A stretch of 64,000 nucleotides of DNA from JBEKTW01 sp049515655 (lineage in GTDB: Bacteria > Bacteroidota > Ignavibacteria > UBA10030 > SZUA-254): the NCBI GenBank assembly GCA_049515655.1, contig JBEKTW010000004.1, positions 1 through 64,000 on the forward strand, written 5' to 3'. The position numbers were made by a program, and so were the translations under genes. Shown one piece after another: positions 1 through 7,793 of this stretch (the first letter of the stretch is position 1; the number at the start of each line of letters is the position of its first letter). The notes below the pieces were generated by a model. The model searched no databases. It worked only from the letters and a program-made list of their open reading frames with translations, and had not been told where the DNA came from.

Positions 1-23
1 CGTTTAATCTTGTACATTTTCAT
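1..23 (-). CDS. Start of an unknown gene running off the window
   Basis: Only the first seven codons are visible on the minus strand (M-K-M-Y-K-I-K), beginning with ATG at 23. The start is supported by an AGGAG ribosome-binding site seven bases upstream (around 30-36). Nothing can be said about the product. The 181 bp up to the rhamnosidase stop at 205 are AT-rich and include a TATATT-like box on the minus strand, compatible with a promoter for this gene, but no clear -35 partner was found. Confidence 0.5.
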
Positions 24-204
24 GTTGAGTCTCCTGTTATGTTGTGAGTTGATGATTTGGCCAATTAAAATATATCACAACTAACGGTGAGACTCAATTT
101 TATTTGTAACATAGTTACTCCTATAAATGGGAGAGGGTTAAAATGACATTTAAGAAATCTCGAGACGTTTCACGATACGCATTGGATTACTTTTCCGGGA
201 CAGG

Positions 205-2598
205 TCATTTCGTGACGCGACACACCATTGAGTTCATCCCACCGTGAAGCGCGTGGCGAGAACTATCCGGAAGAATTGCCATCGCTTCAACATTCGGAGG
301 AACAGTTGCCGAAAGGTGAAACTCTTTCTTTGCGTGAGTCCAGTTTACGACGATTTTTCCTGCCGGGCTGTCGAAGGATGCCGATGCTTTCTTCATATCG
401 CCCGGCTGGGGCGCGATGAGAATCTTGCGCCATGCCACACTTCCGGCCTGCTGACGGATGCCCGCAACGTAAGCGAACTGCCATTCCATGAGTTGTCCGA
501 GCATGAAATGGTTCATGCTGTTTCCCGTCCCGGGTTTCGCCTCCCAGCTTTCGGGGAGTGTCGTGAGACCCAGGTTCACCATATATCCATAGCTTCCAAC
601 GCCTTCCCGGCTGTACACTTTGTGCAGAACGTCCCCGCGCCCGCCTTCTGCCAGCGCCCGTATCAGGAAAACATGAAGCACCTCGCCAGTCGTTTGTTGC
701 CAGTCACGCCGCTGCAGGTCGTCGACGATCGCCTGCAACGCTCCCTCGCGGTCTTCGTCGGGCACCAGTCCGATGCAGAGTGCGGTTGCATTCCCCGCCT
801 GACACGAGCCGCCATTTTTCACCGTCTTTGTTTGCGAGTCGTAAAAATGTCGCTGAAAATCATTCTTCACCTGGCTGTACAGACTGTCGTAATGCTGAGA
901 ATCCTCCGGCCGATTCAAGACTCTGGCGGCGTTAGCCACCGTTCTGGCTCCGAGCGCCCAGATCGCCGTTGCCGAAACCTGCGTCGGAGTCCATTGGGAC
1001 GGCCCGTCTCCTTTTCCGTGTCCATAGTCGTACCAATCGCCGAGGTTGCTTGCAATCACTCCATCTTTCGCCTGGCTTGAGAGGTAATCAACATACCGTT
1101 TCATGCTTTCGAACGAAACAGCCAGCGTGCTCGTATCACCGTACCATTCATACAGCTGCCAGGGAACAAGAACTCCGGAAATCCCCCACTCAGGAGCTTC
1201 ATTCCAATAGCCATGCGGGGGAATGCCGACCAGGTAATTCGGACAGTTAGTTGGAATGTGGCCGTCGGGAAGTTGCGTATCCCGTACGTCATGCATGATC
1301 TTGCGATACCAGTCGCGCACATCGAAGAGATACGCGATCGCTCTCGCCATGTGCCAGTTCTCTTCCTGCCAGCCATTTTTCTCGCGATGGGGACAGTCGG
1401 TCGCAACGTGACTCATGTTCGACCGTATCGACCAATCGATCAACCGGTGAGCAGCATTTTGCAATGTACTAGAACTCTCGAATGAGCCGACCCTCTGGTT
1501 GGCAGCGCGGACATGCACCAGCTCGAGTTTCCGTATGACCGGCAGTTTTTCCGGATTCGGATATCCGGCTGGAACGGCGCCCGTCACTCCGACATACTGG
1601 CCGCCGACATAACAGAAAAGTATTTGGTGAGATTCTTCTTTTCCGCCGGACAGCGTGTAATCGTGCCAGATATCCTTGTTCGTTCCCCAGGTATAAGTAA
1701 AGCGGACGCGGCCTGTTGAGTCGATATATTCACACGGTTTGAAGCGAATGCGCTTTCCCGATTTGCCGACAACAGTAAACCGCAGGAGCGCGGAACAATT
1801 CTGCGGGAATATGTACGTGTATTCTCCAGACCCAAGTTTTATAATCTTTTCAATTCTAAATACTTCAAACTCTTTTACCGCCGGGCCGGGCAGTGGAACC
1901 AGTTTGCCCTCCGGGGCAGGGAAGGTCGCCGCAAGGTTCCATTTCTCATCATCAAACCCCGGTTTATCCCAGCCAATTAGGTCGAGGCGCGCATCGTAGT
2001 CTTCGCCGGCGTAGATGTGCGAGAAAGTGAGCGGTCCCGATGTCCATTTCCACAAGGAGTCGCTGACGATCACAGTATCGACGCCGGATGCCAATCGTAT
2101 GCGAGCTTCCAGCCACAGAAGGTACGAATGACCGTTGGAAAAATCCGGCATCGCATCGGTTTTGGAGTAGCGGCCTGAATCGTTCGGAGGACCGACGCGC
2201 CAGAAGGAATTCCCGAGCATCACGCCGAACACATTTTCACCCTTTGCCAGCAACCGGGAGATATCGAATTCCTGGGTATAGAGTGTTTTGTTGTATTCCG
2301 ACCAGGCCTGATTTATCACCGACTCGCCGACCTGCTTGCCGTTGAGTCGAAGTTGGTAATGACCCAGTCCGACAATGCGGACGGTACCTTTCAGCGGCTT
2401 CCCGTTCAATAAGAAATGTGAGCGCAGGATCGGGCAGGGCTGCTGGTCCGCCGCGTGACCATCAATTGAGGGACCGATCCATTGAGGGACTATAGCGGTG
2501 GTTGTCGCTCCCGATTGGGTTCCAGGAACTTGCGAGAGGATGGAGCCGCAAATACATACGATAAGTGATGCCGCCAACAGTAATTGTTTAGTGTGCAT
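205..2598 (-). CDS. Secreted alpha-L-rhamnosidase, GH78 family
   Basis: The 797-residue protein starts with a signal peptide (about residues 1-22, ending near ILSQ), so it is exported to the periplasm or cell surface. It would release alpha-L-rhamnose from plant or microbial polysaccharides. GH78 hallmarks are in order: an N-terminal beta-sandwich region, the DCPHREKNGWQEENW segment at residues 401-415 in the position of the family's DCPxRxExxGW motif, a GDWYDYG loop, LPESWE, and SMNHFMLG...EWQFAYVAGI near the C-terminus. The start ATG has GGAG about six bases upstream. It is a single gene next to a POT-type transporter with a 329-bp gap, so not clearly in an operon. The acidic motif is a variant (HREKNGWQEE rather than the usual QRDERLGWTGD), so substrate may differ from classical enzymes. 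Family assignment is confident, exact substrate is not. Confidence 0.88.
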   Translation of the reverse strand: MHTKQLLLAASLIVCICGSILSQVPGTQSGATTTAIVPQWIGPSIDGHAADQQPCPILRSHFLLNGKPLKGTVRIVGLGHYQLRLNGKQVGESVINQAWSEYNKTLYTQEFDISRLLAKGENVFGVMLGNSFWRVGPPNDSGRYSKTDAMPDFSNGHSYLLWLEARIRLASGVDTVIVSDSLWKWTSGPLTFSHIYAGEDYDARLDLIGWDKPGFDDEKWNLAATFPAPEGKLVPLPGPAVKEFEVFRIEKIIKLGSGEYTYIFPQNCSALLRFTVVGKSGKRIRFKPCEYIDSTGRVRFTYTWGTNKDIWHDYTLSGGKEESHQILFCYVGGQYVGVTGAVPAGYPNPEKLPVIRKLELVHVRAANQRVGSFESSSTLQNAAHRLIDWSIRSNMSHVATDCPHREKNGWQEENWHMARAIAYLFDVRDWYRKIMHDVRDTQLPDGHIPTNCPNYLVGIPPHGYWNEAPEWGISGVLVPWQLYEWYGDTSTLAVSFESMKRYVDYLSSQAKDGVIASNLGDWYDYGHGKGDGPSQWTPTQVSATAIWALGARTVANAARVLNRPEDSQHYDSLYSQVKNDFQRHFYDSQTKTVKNGGSCQAGNATALCIGLVPDEDREGALQAIVDDLQRRDWQQTTGEVLHVFLIRALAEGGRGDVLHKVYSREGVGSYGYMVNLGLTTLPESWEAKPGTGNSMNHFMLGQLMEWQFAYVAGIRQQAGSVAWRKILIAPQPGDMKKASASFDSPAGKIVVNWTHAKKEFHLSATVPPNVEAMAILPDSSRHALHGGMNSMVCRVTK

Positions 2599-2927
2599 GT
2601 TTACTCCGAAAGTGATGAAGGAACGCAGTAAATGCTAATCACAAATTATGGATCAAAGATCGAGAGCAGAAGATAACGCAATCAACTAAGACAAGAAATT
2701 TGAATTATTGAACGAGCGGTCATTGTTCTTTCCCCGATTGGTATCGTGTCTCTCGACCAATTTGAATGAATTCTCGGATCGCCACGTCCAACGCTACCCT
2801 TGTCACTACGTGACATCCCTCTCCCAAACCCGTCCTGAGCGAAGTCGAAGGATGGGAGAGGGAGCGCGGGTGAGGGTTACAATCTCAAGACGCCGTCAAT
2901 TGAATGAGTTGGGGCAGATGAAATCTG
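2599..2927. other. Intergenic gap of 329 bp
   Basis: No gene is supported here. The stretch lies downstream of the transporter and upstream of the rhamnosidase. Its main content is the palindromic repeat at 2817-2880; I saw no convincing promoter for the rhamnosidase. An open frame crossing 2708-3265 on the plus strand runs through the repeat and antisense to the transporter and was not accepted. Confidence 0.5.
2817..2880. repeat. Palindromic repeat with a second repeat in its loop
   Basis: Arms CCCTCTCCCA (2817-2826) and TGGGAGAGGG (2853-2862) are perfectly complementary. The loop contains the 20-bp word at 2833-2852, the reverse complement of a TCCTTCG...CTCAGGA word found again at 4639-4680 and 51829-51849. 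The trailing GGTGAGGGTT (2869-2878) recurs in the related hairpin at 49396-49452, where the same CCCTCTCCCA arm has a 3-nt loop. This therefore looks like one repeat nested inside another. Confidence 0.7.
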
Positions 2928-4205
2928 TCACCCCGCCCCCTCTCTCAACTCATGCGCCATCACAAACTTATTGTACAGGTACATCAGGAGTGTCCCAAGA
3001 GCACCGATTCCCACAAGCGCGAACCACACCAGGTTTATTCTGCCGCTCGATTTTGTCGTCTGGTATAACCACCCGCCGATGGGGTCGCCGACAAATCTCG
3101 CAATTGCAATGGGAAGGAATGCGTACCCCTGGAATAACCCCTGTTGCCCCGGAGGCGCGATCTCTGAAATGTATTCATAATAGCGCGGTGCCTGAATCAT
3201 CTCACCGATTGCAAACGCGACGATCCCGGCTGCAATCGTCGGAATGCTTGGATATATGCCGATGATCAGCCAGATGAGACTCGAGATACCGAACCCGAGC
3301 ACAATTGCCTTGCGCGTCGGGATGTTCTTCGTCAGCCGGTTGAGCGGTATTTGCAGCAGGATGATTGCTCCCGCACCCGCCCACGATTGGATGATTTCAT
3401 ACGGGGCGTTTCGATTGATGAAATCTGTAATGTAGTATGGAACGATGATGTACTCCTGCCAGAAGATGATCCAGTAGAGCGAATAGATGAGAAGAAATAT
3501 CATGAATTTAAGGTTTGCCAGAACCACGAAGAGATTGGCAATCTTTTTCCCGAACGATTCCACAACTTCCGTTTTTTCACTCTTCACTTCCTTGTAGAGC
3601 AGAAGGTTGACGATAAGCATCGCGAGACAGCTTATCGCCGAAACCACATAGACGAACTCGTTGCCGAAACTATCCCTCACGAAATATGCGATCGTGGGTC
3701 CCAGCATCGCGCCCGCGTTCACAAGCCAGTAGTACACGGCGTAACCGAGTGATTTAGTCTTCTCGGTCGACGTGACCGCCACGGTCCCGAGTACTGACGG
3801 CTTGATGAACGAACCGCCGAACGCCGTGAGGACCAGGAAAACCACCAAGAGCCAGTAATGGTCGAGGCCGCCGTAGACGCCCGCGAAGGCACTCATGCCC
3901 ACCGACCCGATCAGGAAGTAGCCAAGCGCAAGGATAGAAAATGCAATGTTAAAGGCCCGCCGGAATCCCCATTTATCCGCAAGCGTGCCGCCGAGAATCG
4001 GAAGGAGATAGAGTAAGCCGCCGAAGAGACCGGAGAGCTGTCCCGCCTCCGACTCGGTAAAGCCGAGCTTGTTGCGCATGTAGATCATGAAAACGATCTG
4101 CTGGCCGTAGTAGGCGAGCCGCTCAAACAATTCCATGATGTTCGCAACCCAGAAGGTCCGGTGAAAGCCGTTCCGGAAGGCGTCAAACTGTTCTTTTAGT
4201 TTCAT
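2928..4205 (-). CDS. POT/PTR2-like MFS transporter
   Basis: A 425-residue polytopic inner-membrane protein with about 12 hydrophobic segments. Residues 24-31 carry ELFERLAYYG, matching the ExxER(F)xYYG signature of proton-coupled oligopeptide transporters, followed by the loop 2-3 type motif GGTLADKWGFRRA. It most likely imports small peptides or related organic solutes with protons. It is shorter than the typical 450-600 residue POT proteins, lacking the extra helices some members have between the two six-helix halves. It sits alone between the rhamnosidase and a long repeat-rich spacer. A 12-bp palindrome ACTTTCGAAAGT lies at 4251-4262, about 45 bp upstream of the start, and could be an operator. 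The substrate is not determinable from sequence. Confidence 0.78.
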   Translation of the reverse strand: MKLKEQFDAFRNGFHRTFWVANIMELFERLAYYGQQIVFMIYMRNKLGFTESEAGQLSGLFGGLLYLLPILGGTLADKWGFRRAFNIAFSILALGYFLIGSVGMSAFAGVYGGLDHYWLLVVFLVLTAFGGSFIKPSVLGTVAVTSTEKTKSLGYAVYYWLVNAGAMLGPTIAYFVRDSFGNEFVYVVSAISCLAMLIVNLLLYKEVKSEKTEVVESFGKKIANLFVVLANLKFMIFLLIYSLYWIIFWQEYIIVPYYITDFINRNAPYEIIQSWAGAGAIILLQIPLNRLTKNIPTRKAIVLGFGISSLIWLIIGIYPSIPTIAAGIVAFAIGEMIQAPRYYEYISEIAPPGQQGLFQGYAFLPIAIARFVGDPIGGWLYQTTKSSGRINLVWFALVGIGALGTLLMYLYNKFVMAHELREGAG

Positions 4206-4308
4206 GTATGATCCTTTGTTCGATGACCAATCATGCGCTACCTGTTAACGACTTTCGAAAGTAGCGAAATCGAGAGTCAGAATCAAGGATGGTCCTAGTG
4301 CAAGGTTT

Positions 4309-4410
4309 CGGTCACGAAATCCTGCCCGCTCGCCGATGTCACGAAAAGCGGGACTTAGGCGAGCCCGCCGCAACAAAGTATTGCTTTAGGCAGGCGGGGG
4401 TTCGTGACCG
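4309..4410. repeat. 102-bp nested hairpin element
   Basis: Outer arms CGGTCACGAA (4309-4318) and TTCGTGACCG (4401-4410) form a perfect 10-bp stem. Inside it CCTGCC (4321-4326) pairs with GGCAGG (4389-4394), and CTCGCC (4329-4334) pairs with GGCGAG (4358-4363). It has the appearance of a miniature non-coding mobile element or folded repeat; no coding capacity. Confidence 0.6.
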
Positions 4411-4481
4411 CGACTCGGAAACTTGATTCCGGCAACGCCTCAGTTCGAAGTTGCGTCGTTCAAAACCGACCTCCTCTTGTA

Positions 4482-4507
4482 TTCTCCCCCTTGAATAAGG
4501 GGGAGAA
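4482..4507. repeat. Perfect 11-bp stem hairpin
   Basis: TTCTCCCCCTT (4482-4492) and AAGGGGGAGAA (4497-4507) form a perfect stem with the four-base loop GAAT. It resembles the C/G-rich arms of the repeats at 2817-2880 and 49396-49452. It is not followed by a T-run on either strand, so it is not a standard terminator. Confidence 0.65.
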
Positions 4508-4638
4508 GTTTGCTTCGCTACGGCAATTCACTCAAGAAATCCTGCTGGGCGCGCAAACCTCGCGTCATGCTGACATTCTTCTAGTCAGCATCTAAACGCG
4601 GGCAGCGGAATGTTCGGCTCAGATCCTGACCAGAAGCG

Positions 4639-4680
4639 TCCTTCGCCTCGTCCGCCCTCCGGCAGACTTCGCTCAGGACA
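4639..4680. repeat. Dispersed TCCTTCG/CTCAGGA repeat, interrupted
   Basis: TCCTTCG (4639-4645) and ACTTCGCTCAGGACA (4666-4680) are the two ends of the word seen uninterrupted at 2833-2852 (reverse strand) and, with GGCAAG in its middle, at 51829-51849. Here 20 bp (4646-4665) are inserted between them. Confidence 0.55.
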
Positions 4681-4723
4681 GGTGTCAGGATGACGTTGGA
4701 ACTCGCTACCCGGTCGCGCGGGA

Positions 4724-4760
4724 TTTTCAATCCGCAATCGGCAATCCACGCTCCGCAATC
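4724..4760. repeat. Degenerate CCGCAATC tandem words
   Basis: Four near copies of a CAATCCG / GCAATC word occur back to back just upstream of the dehydrogenase promoter. Comparable word-like degenerate arrays with different words are present at 25342-25526 and 51894-51946. Function unknown. Confidence 0.45.
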
Positions 4761-4766
4761 TCCATC

Positions 4767-4795
4767 TTGTCGGTCTCTGGCTTTTTTCTTATCTT
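4767..4795 (+). promoter_or_regulatory. Promoter of the zinc-type dehydrogenase
   Basis: TTGTCG (4767-4772), 17 bp, TATCTT (4790-4795). The predicted transcription start near 4802 gives a leader of about 17 nt to the ATG at 4819. It fits the window-wide TTGAC-N17-TANNTT pattern apart from the last two -35 bases. Confidence 0.5.
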
Positions 4796-4818
4796 GGGAA
4801 AAATCCTCGGCCAATTTT

Positions 4819-5865
4819 ATGAAGGCAATACGATTCAGCGCGTTCGGCGGGACAGACGTCCTTCGATACGAGGAAGCTCCGAGACCGGTCATCGGTCCGA
4901 CCGAAGTTGTCGTTCAGCTGAAAGCCGCGGCGCTTAACCATCTCGATCTCTGGGTTCGCAGCGGCGCTCGCGAGCGAAATATCCCGCTGCCGCACATTCC
5001 CGGCTCGGACGGCGCGGGCATCGTAACAGAGGTCGGATCTGCGGTCGAAGGGGCGAAGCGCGGCGACAAAGTTCTCATTTCACCTGGACTTTCGTGCGGG
5101 CACTGTGACGTGTGCCTGGGCGGTCGCGACAACCTCTGCAAAGATTATCGCGTTCTGGGAACGAAGGAGGATGGAACGTATGCCGAGTTTGTGAAACTTC
5201 CCGCGGCGAATGTTCTGCCGATTCCTGAAGGGTTGGATTTTAATCAGGCCGCGGCAATTCCGCTGGTGTTCCTGACGGCGTGGCATATGCTCGCAACGCT
5301 TGCAAAGGTCCGGGCATCCGAGACGGTGCTGGTGCACGGAGCGGGAAGCGGGGTCGGTTCTGCCGGAATTCAAATTGCTAAACTTCTCGGCGCGCGCGTC
5401 ATCACGACCGCGGGATCGCAGGAAAAATTGGAGAAAGCAAAGAAGCTCGGGGCAGATGAGCTGATTAATTATCGTGAGAGTAACTTCGTAGATGAAGTCA
5501 GAAAGATTACCGATAAACGGGGAGTCGACGTCGTGTTTGAGCACATCGGCGGAGAGGTATTTGAAAAGAGTATTACTGTGTTGGCAAGAGGCGGACGGCT
5601 CGTGACCTGCGGCGCAACGACCGAGTTCGTCGCCCGGCTTGACCTCCGCTATGTCTATTCCCGCCATCAAACAATTCATGGATCCTGGATGGGAGGGAAA
5701 CCGGAATTGACCGAGGTTTTGAAATTCTTCCGAAGAGAAGGCGAGCAAGATCATGCTCGCCTTCAGCCGGTTGTCGACCGCATTTTCCCACTTGCCCAGG
5801 CCGCCGAAGCCCAGCGGTACATGGAGGAAAGGAAGAATTTCGGAAAGGTTGTGTTGAGCATTTAA
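4819..5865 (+). CDS. Zinc-type medium-chain dehydrogenase/quinone reductase
   Basis: A 348-residue medium-chain dehydrogenase/reductase. The N-terminal GroES-like domain has the structural zinc cluster C93, C96, C99, C107 (SCGHCDVCLGGRDNLC). The Rossmann domain follows with GAGSGVGSAG for NAD(P)H. The catalytic zinc ligands of classical alcohol dehydrogenases are absent: the usual Cys is Asn40 in ALNHLD and the GHE histidine region reads PGSDGAG. So the structural zinc is retained while the active site resembles quinone oxidoreductases. The likely role is NAD(P)H-dependent reduction of quinones, enones or aldehydes in the cytoplasm. The ATG at 4819 was chosen over an upstream in-frame ATG at 4690 because the MKAIRF N-terminus is typical and the promoter lies at 4767-4795. 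Confidence 0.8.
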   Translation: MKAIRFSAFGGTDVLRYEEAPRPVIGPTEVVVQLKAAALNHLDLWVRSGARERNIPLPHIPGSDGAGIVTEVGSAVEGAKRGDKVLISPGLSCGHCDVCLGGRDNLCKDYRVLGTKEDGTYAEFVKLPAANVLPIPEGLDFNQAAAIPLVFLTAWHMLATLAKVRASETVLVHGAGSGVGSAGIQIAKLLGARVITTAGSQEKLEKAKKLGADELINYRESNFVDEVRKITDKRGVDVVFEHIGGEVFEKSITVLARGGRLVTCGATTEFVARLDLRYVYSRHQTIHGSWMGGKPELTEVLKFFRREGEQDHARLQPVVDRIFPLAQAAEAQRYMEERKNFGKVVLSI

Positions 5866-5951
5866 TCCGATCCTTCATTATCTTGGTGCGGATGCAGGGA
5901 AGGAGTGACAACCGGTTAAGATTATTGACCAGGAGAAATTAGGGGGGATAT

Positions 5952-6749
5952 ATGCAACAGGGGAGACATCGGAATTCTCAAAAACGTATCTATGGTGAAG
6001 GATACGCATACTTCATCACCACGGTGACGGACGTGCGATATCGGTATTTTGAAAATCCGATTATTGCGGAACTGTGCGCAAGAGACACATGGTTTGTACG
6101 GGCATTAAAGCAATGCGAATTGCATGGATACACCGTGTTGCCTGACCACATGCATCTGATGATAACGCCGACAGAGAAGGCGAATTATTCGGAGATTATG
6201 GGAACGCTGAAGCGAAATGTTGCACGCGATATCAACGACATGACGGCCAACCGGCCTTTCATCCGAAATCTCACGGGTGACCATATGCATCCTGCAGGCG
6301 AGGATTCAATCCTTGCGGGTGACGATTCGATCCCCATAGGTGAGGATTCGAATCCTCATCTACGGGACGTTGATCAATACATGCGGGAAAATTACGAATT
6401 GACAAGAAAGCGACATCCACATCTTTCATTTGAGACCTACAAAGAACATTTTGTCTCACTTGAAAAAATGCGCCATAGGTTTCTGCACGAATTCCCGGAT
6501 TACCAATCACAACGCTTCCAGTGGCAATCGTCCTTTCGCGATCACATCATCCGTAGCGAGAAGGATTTTCAAGAGCATCTCAATTACATCTACGGCAACG
6601 CAGTCGAACATGGATTAGCAGAAGAACCCGAGCAATGGCGGTGGATGTGGATTGCCGGGATGCCCCTCCCGGGATTCATTCCTTTCGAGCATCACCAACC
6701 CATAGGGGAGTATTCGAATGCTCACCTTACGCATGGAAAACAATTATGA
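5952..6749 (+). CDS. REP-associated Y1 transposase (RAYT) with internal repeats
   Basis: A 265-residue member of the IS200/IS605-like Y1 family of single-strand HUH nucleases. The metal-binding HUH motif is H66-M67-H68 in LPDHMHLMI, and the catalytic tyrosine is expected in HLNYIYGNAVEHGL (Y212 or Y214), the usual RAYT C-terminal block followed by P-x-QWRW. RAYTs act on palindromic REP DNA. Unusually, residues 109-137 are four in-frame copies of a seven-residue unit (G-[DE]-D-S-[IN]-[PL]-x), encoded by a 21-bp tandem repeat that is itself palindromic. A fifth copy (G252-L259) lies near the C-terminus. No inverted repeats of a full insertion sequence flank it, so it is a single-copy domesticated-type gene. 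RBS AGGGGGG lies just before the ATG. The stop overlaps the next gene's start (ATGA at 6746-6749). Confidence 0.88.
   Translation: MQQGRHRNSQKRIYGEGYAYFITTVTDVRYRYFENPIIAELCARDTWFVRALKQCELHGYTVLPDHMHLMITPTEKANYSEIMGTLKRNVARDINDMTANRPFIRNLTGDHMHPAGEDSILAGDDSIPIGEDSNPHLRDVDQYMRENYELTRKRHPHLSFETYKEHFVSLEKMRHRFLHEFPDYQSQRFQWQSSFRDHIIRSEKDFQEHLNYIYGNAVEHGLAEEPEQWRWMWIAGMPLPGFIPFEHHQPIGEYSNAHLTHGKQL
6276..6366. repeat. 21-bp palindromic tandem repeats inside the RAYT gene
   Basis: Units start at 6276, 6297, 6318 and 6339, an exact 21-bp (seven-codon) period, each beginning GGYGA and containing a GATTC-like centre. The last unit carries a perfect 18-bp palindrome (6341-6358, centre ATTCGAAT) extendable to 34 bp (6333-6366) with two imperfect pairs. 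The palindromes resemble REP substrates of RAYT enzymes. Confidence 0.75.
6699..6732. repeat. Fifth copy of the RAYT-internal palindrome
   Basis: CCCATAGGGGAGTATTCGAA and the following bases match the 6333-6366 palindrome in sequence and reading frame (PIGEYSNAHL versus PIGEDSNPHL). It lies at the 3' end of the transposase gene, about 15-45 bp before the dehydratase start, so the repeat units bracket the catalytic part of the gene. Confidence 0.6.
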
Positions 6750-7693
6750 TCACATTCTCCGACATCGAACGCGCCTACAAAACTCTCAAGCCCGTCGTTC
6801 ACAAGACGCCGCTTCTCTCTTCAAGAACCTTCAACCGGCTTAATGGAAACGAGGTTTACTTCAAAGCGGAAAATTTCCAACGAATCGGCGCCTTCAAATT
6901 CCGGGGAGCGTACAACAAAATCGCTTCGCTGACAGAGGAAGAACGACGCAAAGGGGTCATTGCCCATTCATCGGGGAACCATGCCCAGGGTGTGGCGCTT
7001 GCAGCCAGGCTCTTTGACATCAAAGCGGTGGTGGTGATGCCTGGCGATTCTATAGCGCCCAAGGTCGAAGCCACAAAGAGCTACGGCGCGGAAGTTGTCT
7101 TCTGCGGCAGTACCACCGACGACCGGGAGCGCGTAACAGCCGAGCTCATGACAAAATTCGGTTACACTCTGATTCATCCCTACAACGATAAACATCTCAT
7201 CGCCGGACAGGGAACGACCGTTCTTGAAATTTTCCAAGACATCAAGGATCTCGACTATCTTTTTGTGCCCGTCGGCGGCGGCGGACTCATTGCTGGGTGC
7301 GCGATCGCTGCCAGGAATCTTTTCCCGGGGATTAAAATCATCGGAGTGGAAACGGAGGGCGCCAATGATTGTTATCAATCCTTCCGCGCGAAGAAAATAA
7401 TCAAGCTGCAATCGGCAAACACGATTGCCGATGGAATGCGCACACTTTCTGTCGGCCCGCTAAACTTCGACATTATCCAGCGCTATGTCGACGATGTCAT
7501 CACCATCGAGGATGACGACATATTACCGATGATGAAATTCTTCTTCGGGCGGATGAAGATTGTCGTCGAGCCTACCGGCGCCGTCGCCTCCGCCGCAGTC
7601 ATGAAGAATGCCGGCGGTATCAAGGGTAAGAAGATATGCGCCATCATCAGCGGCGGAAATGTCGACCCGCAGTTCCTGAAAAAGATCCTGTGA
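6746..7693 (+). CDS. PLP-dependent threonine/serine dehydratase, short form
   Basis: A 315-residue fold-type II PLP enzyme. The Schiff-base lysine is K51 in GAFKFRGAYN, the substrate loop is SSGNHAQG, and the phosphate-binding loop is VGGGGL. It lacks the C-terminal ACT-like regulatory domain of biosynthetic IlvA, so it resembles catabolic threonine/serine ammonia-lyases, serine racemases or threo-3-hydroxyaspartate dehydratases. It would convert threonine to 2-oxobutanoate and ammonia or act on serine-type substrates. Its ATG at 6746 overlaps the RAYT stop by four bases, which implies translational coupling to the transposase gene. A longer in-frame extension starting at 6635 overlaps the RAYT and lacks family similarity, so it was not used. 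Confidence 0.86.
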   Translation: MITFSDIERAYKTLKPVVHKTPLLSSRTFNRLNGNEVYFKAENFQRIGAFKFRGAYNKIASLTEEERRKGVIAHSSGNHAQGVALAARLFDIKAVVVMPGDSIAPKVEATKSYGAEVVFCGSTTDDRERVTAELMTKFGYTLIHPYNDKHLIAGQGTTVLEIFQDIKDLDYLFVPVGGGGLIAGCAIAARNLFPGIKIIGVETEGANDCYQSFRAKKIIKLQSANTIADGMRTLSVGPLNFDIIQRYVDDVITIEDDDILPMMKFFFGRMKIVVEPTGAVASAAVMKNAGGIKGKKICAIISGGNVDPQFLKKIL

Positions 7694-7793
7694 AAATGTG
7701 ACCGACCGCCGACTCTGAGAGACGGATGCCGAATGCGGCGTCACTTCTCGCGGTAGAGCATCATTTCCACTTTTGAGAGATGTGTCCTCCTTA

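Larger units (their letters stand above)
4206..4818. other. Repeat-rich 613-bp intergenic spacer
   Basis: No gene is supported. The spacer separates a minus-strand transporter from a plus-strand dehydrogenase and holds four separately listed palindromic or tandem elements (4309-4410, 4482-4507, 4639-4680, 4724-4760), then the dehydrogenase promoter (4767-4795). Short open frames here (for example 4404-4595) consist of repeat sequence. Confidence 0.6.

Noticed and set aside
143..247. A 34-codon plus-strand frame with GAGAGGG before its ATG
   Set aside because: It overlaps the 3' end of the rhamnosidase gene, has no recognisable protein pattern and is too short to support without conservation data.
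2708..3265. Plus-strand 185-codon open frame
   Set aside because: It runs through a palindromic repeat and then antisense to the well-supported transporter; no domain pattern.
6333..6366. tRNA T-arm-like sequence (GGATTCGAATCC)
   Set aside because: The resemblance to a T-arm is due to the palindromic REP-like repeat; there is no D-arm, anticodon arm or acceptor stem around it.
6276..6366. CRISPR or minisatellite reading of the 21-bp repeats
   Set aside because: They are contiguous, without spacers, keep the transposase frame, and contain palindromes; best seen as coding REP-like units.
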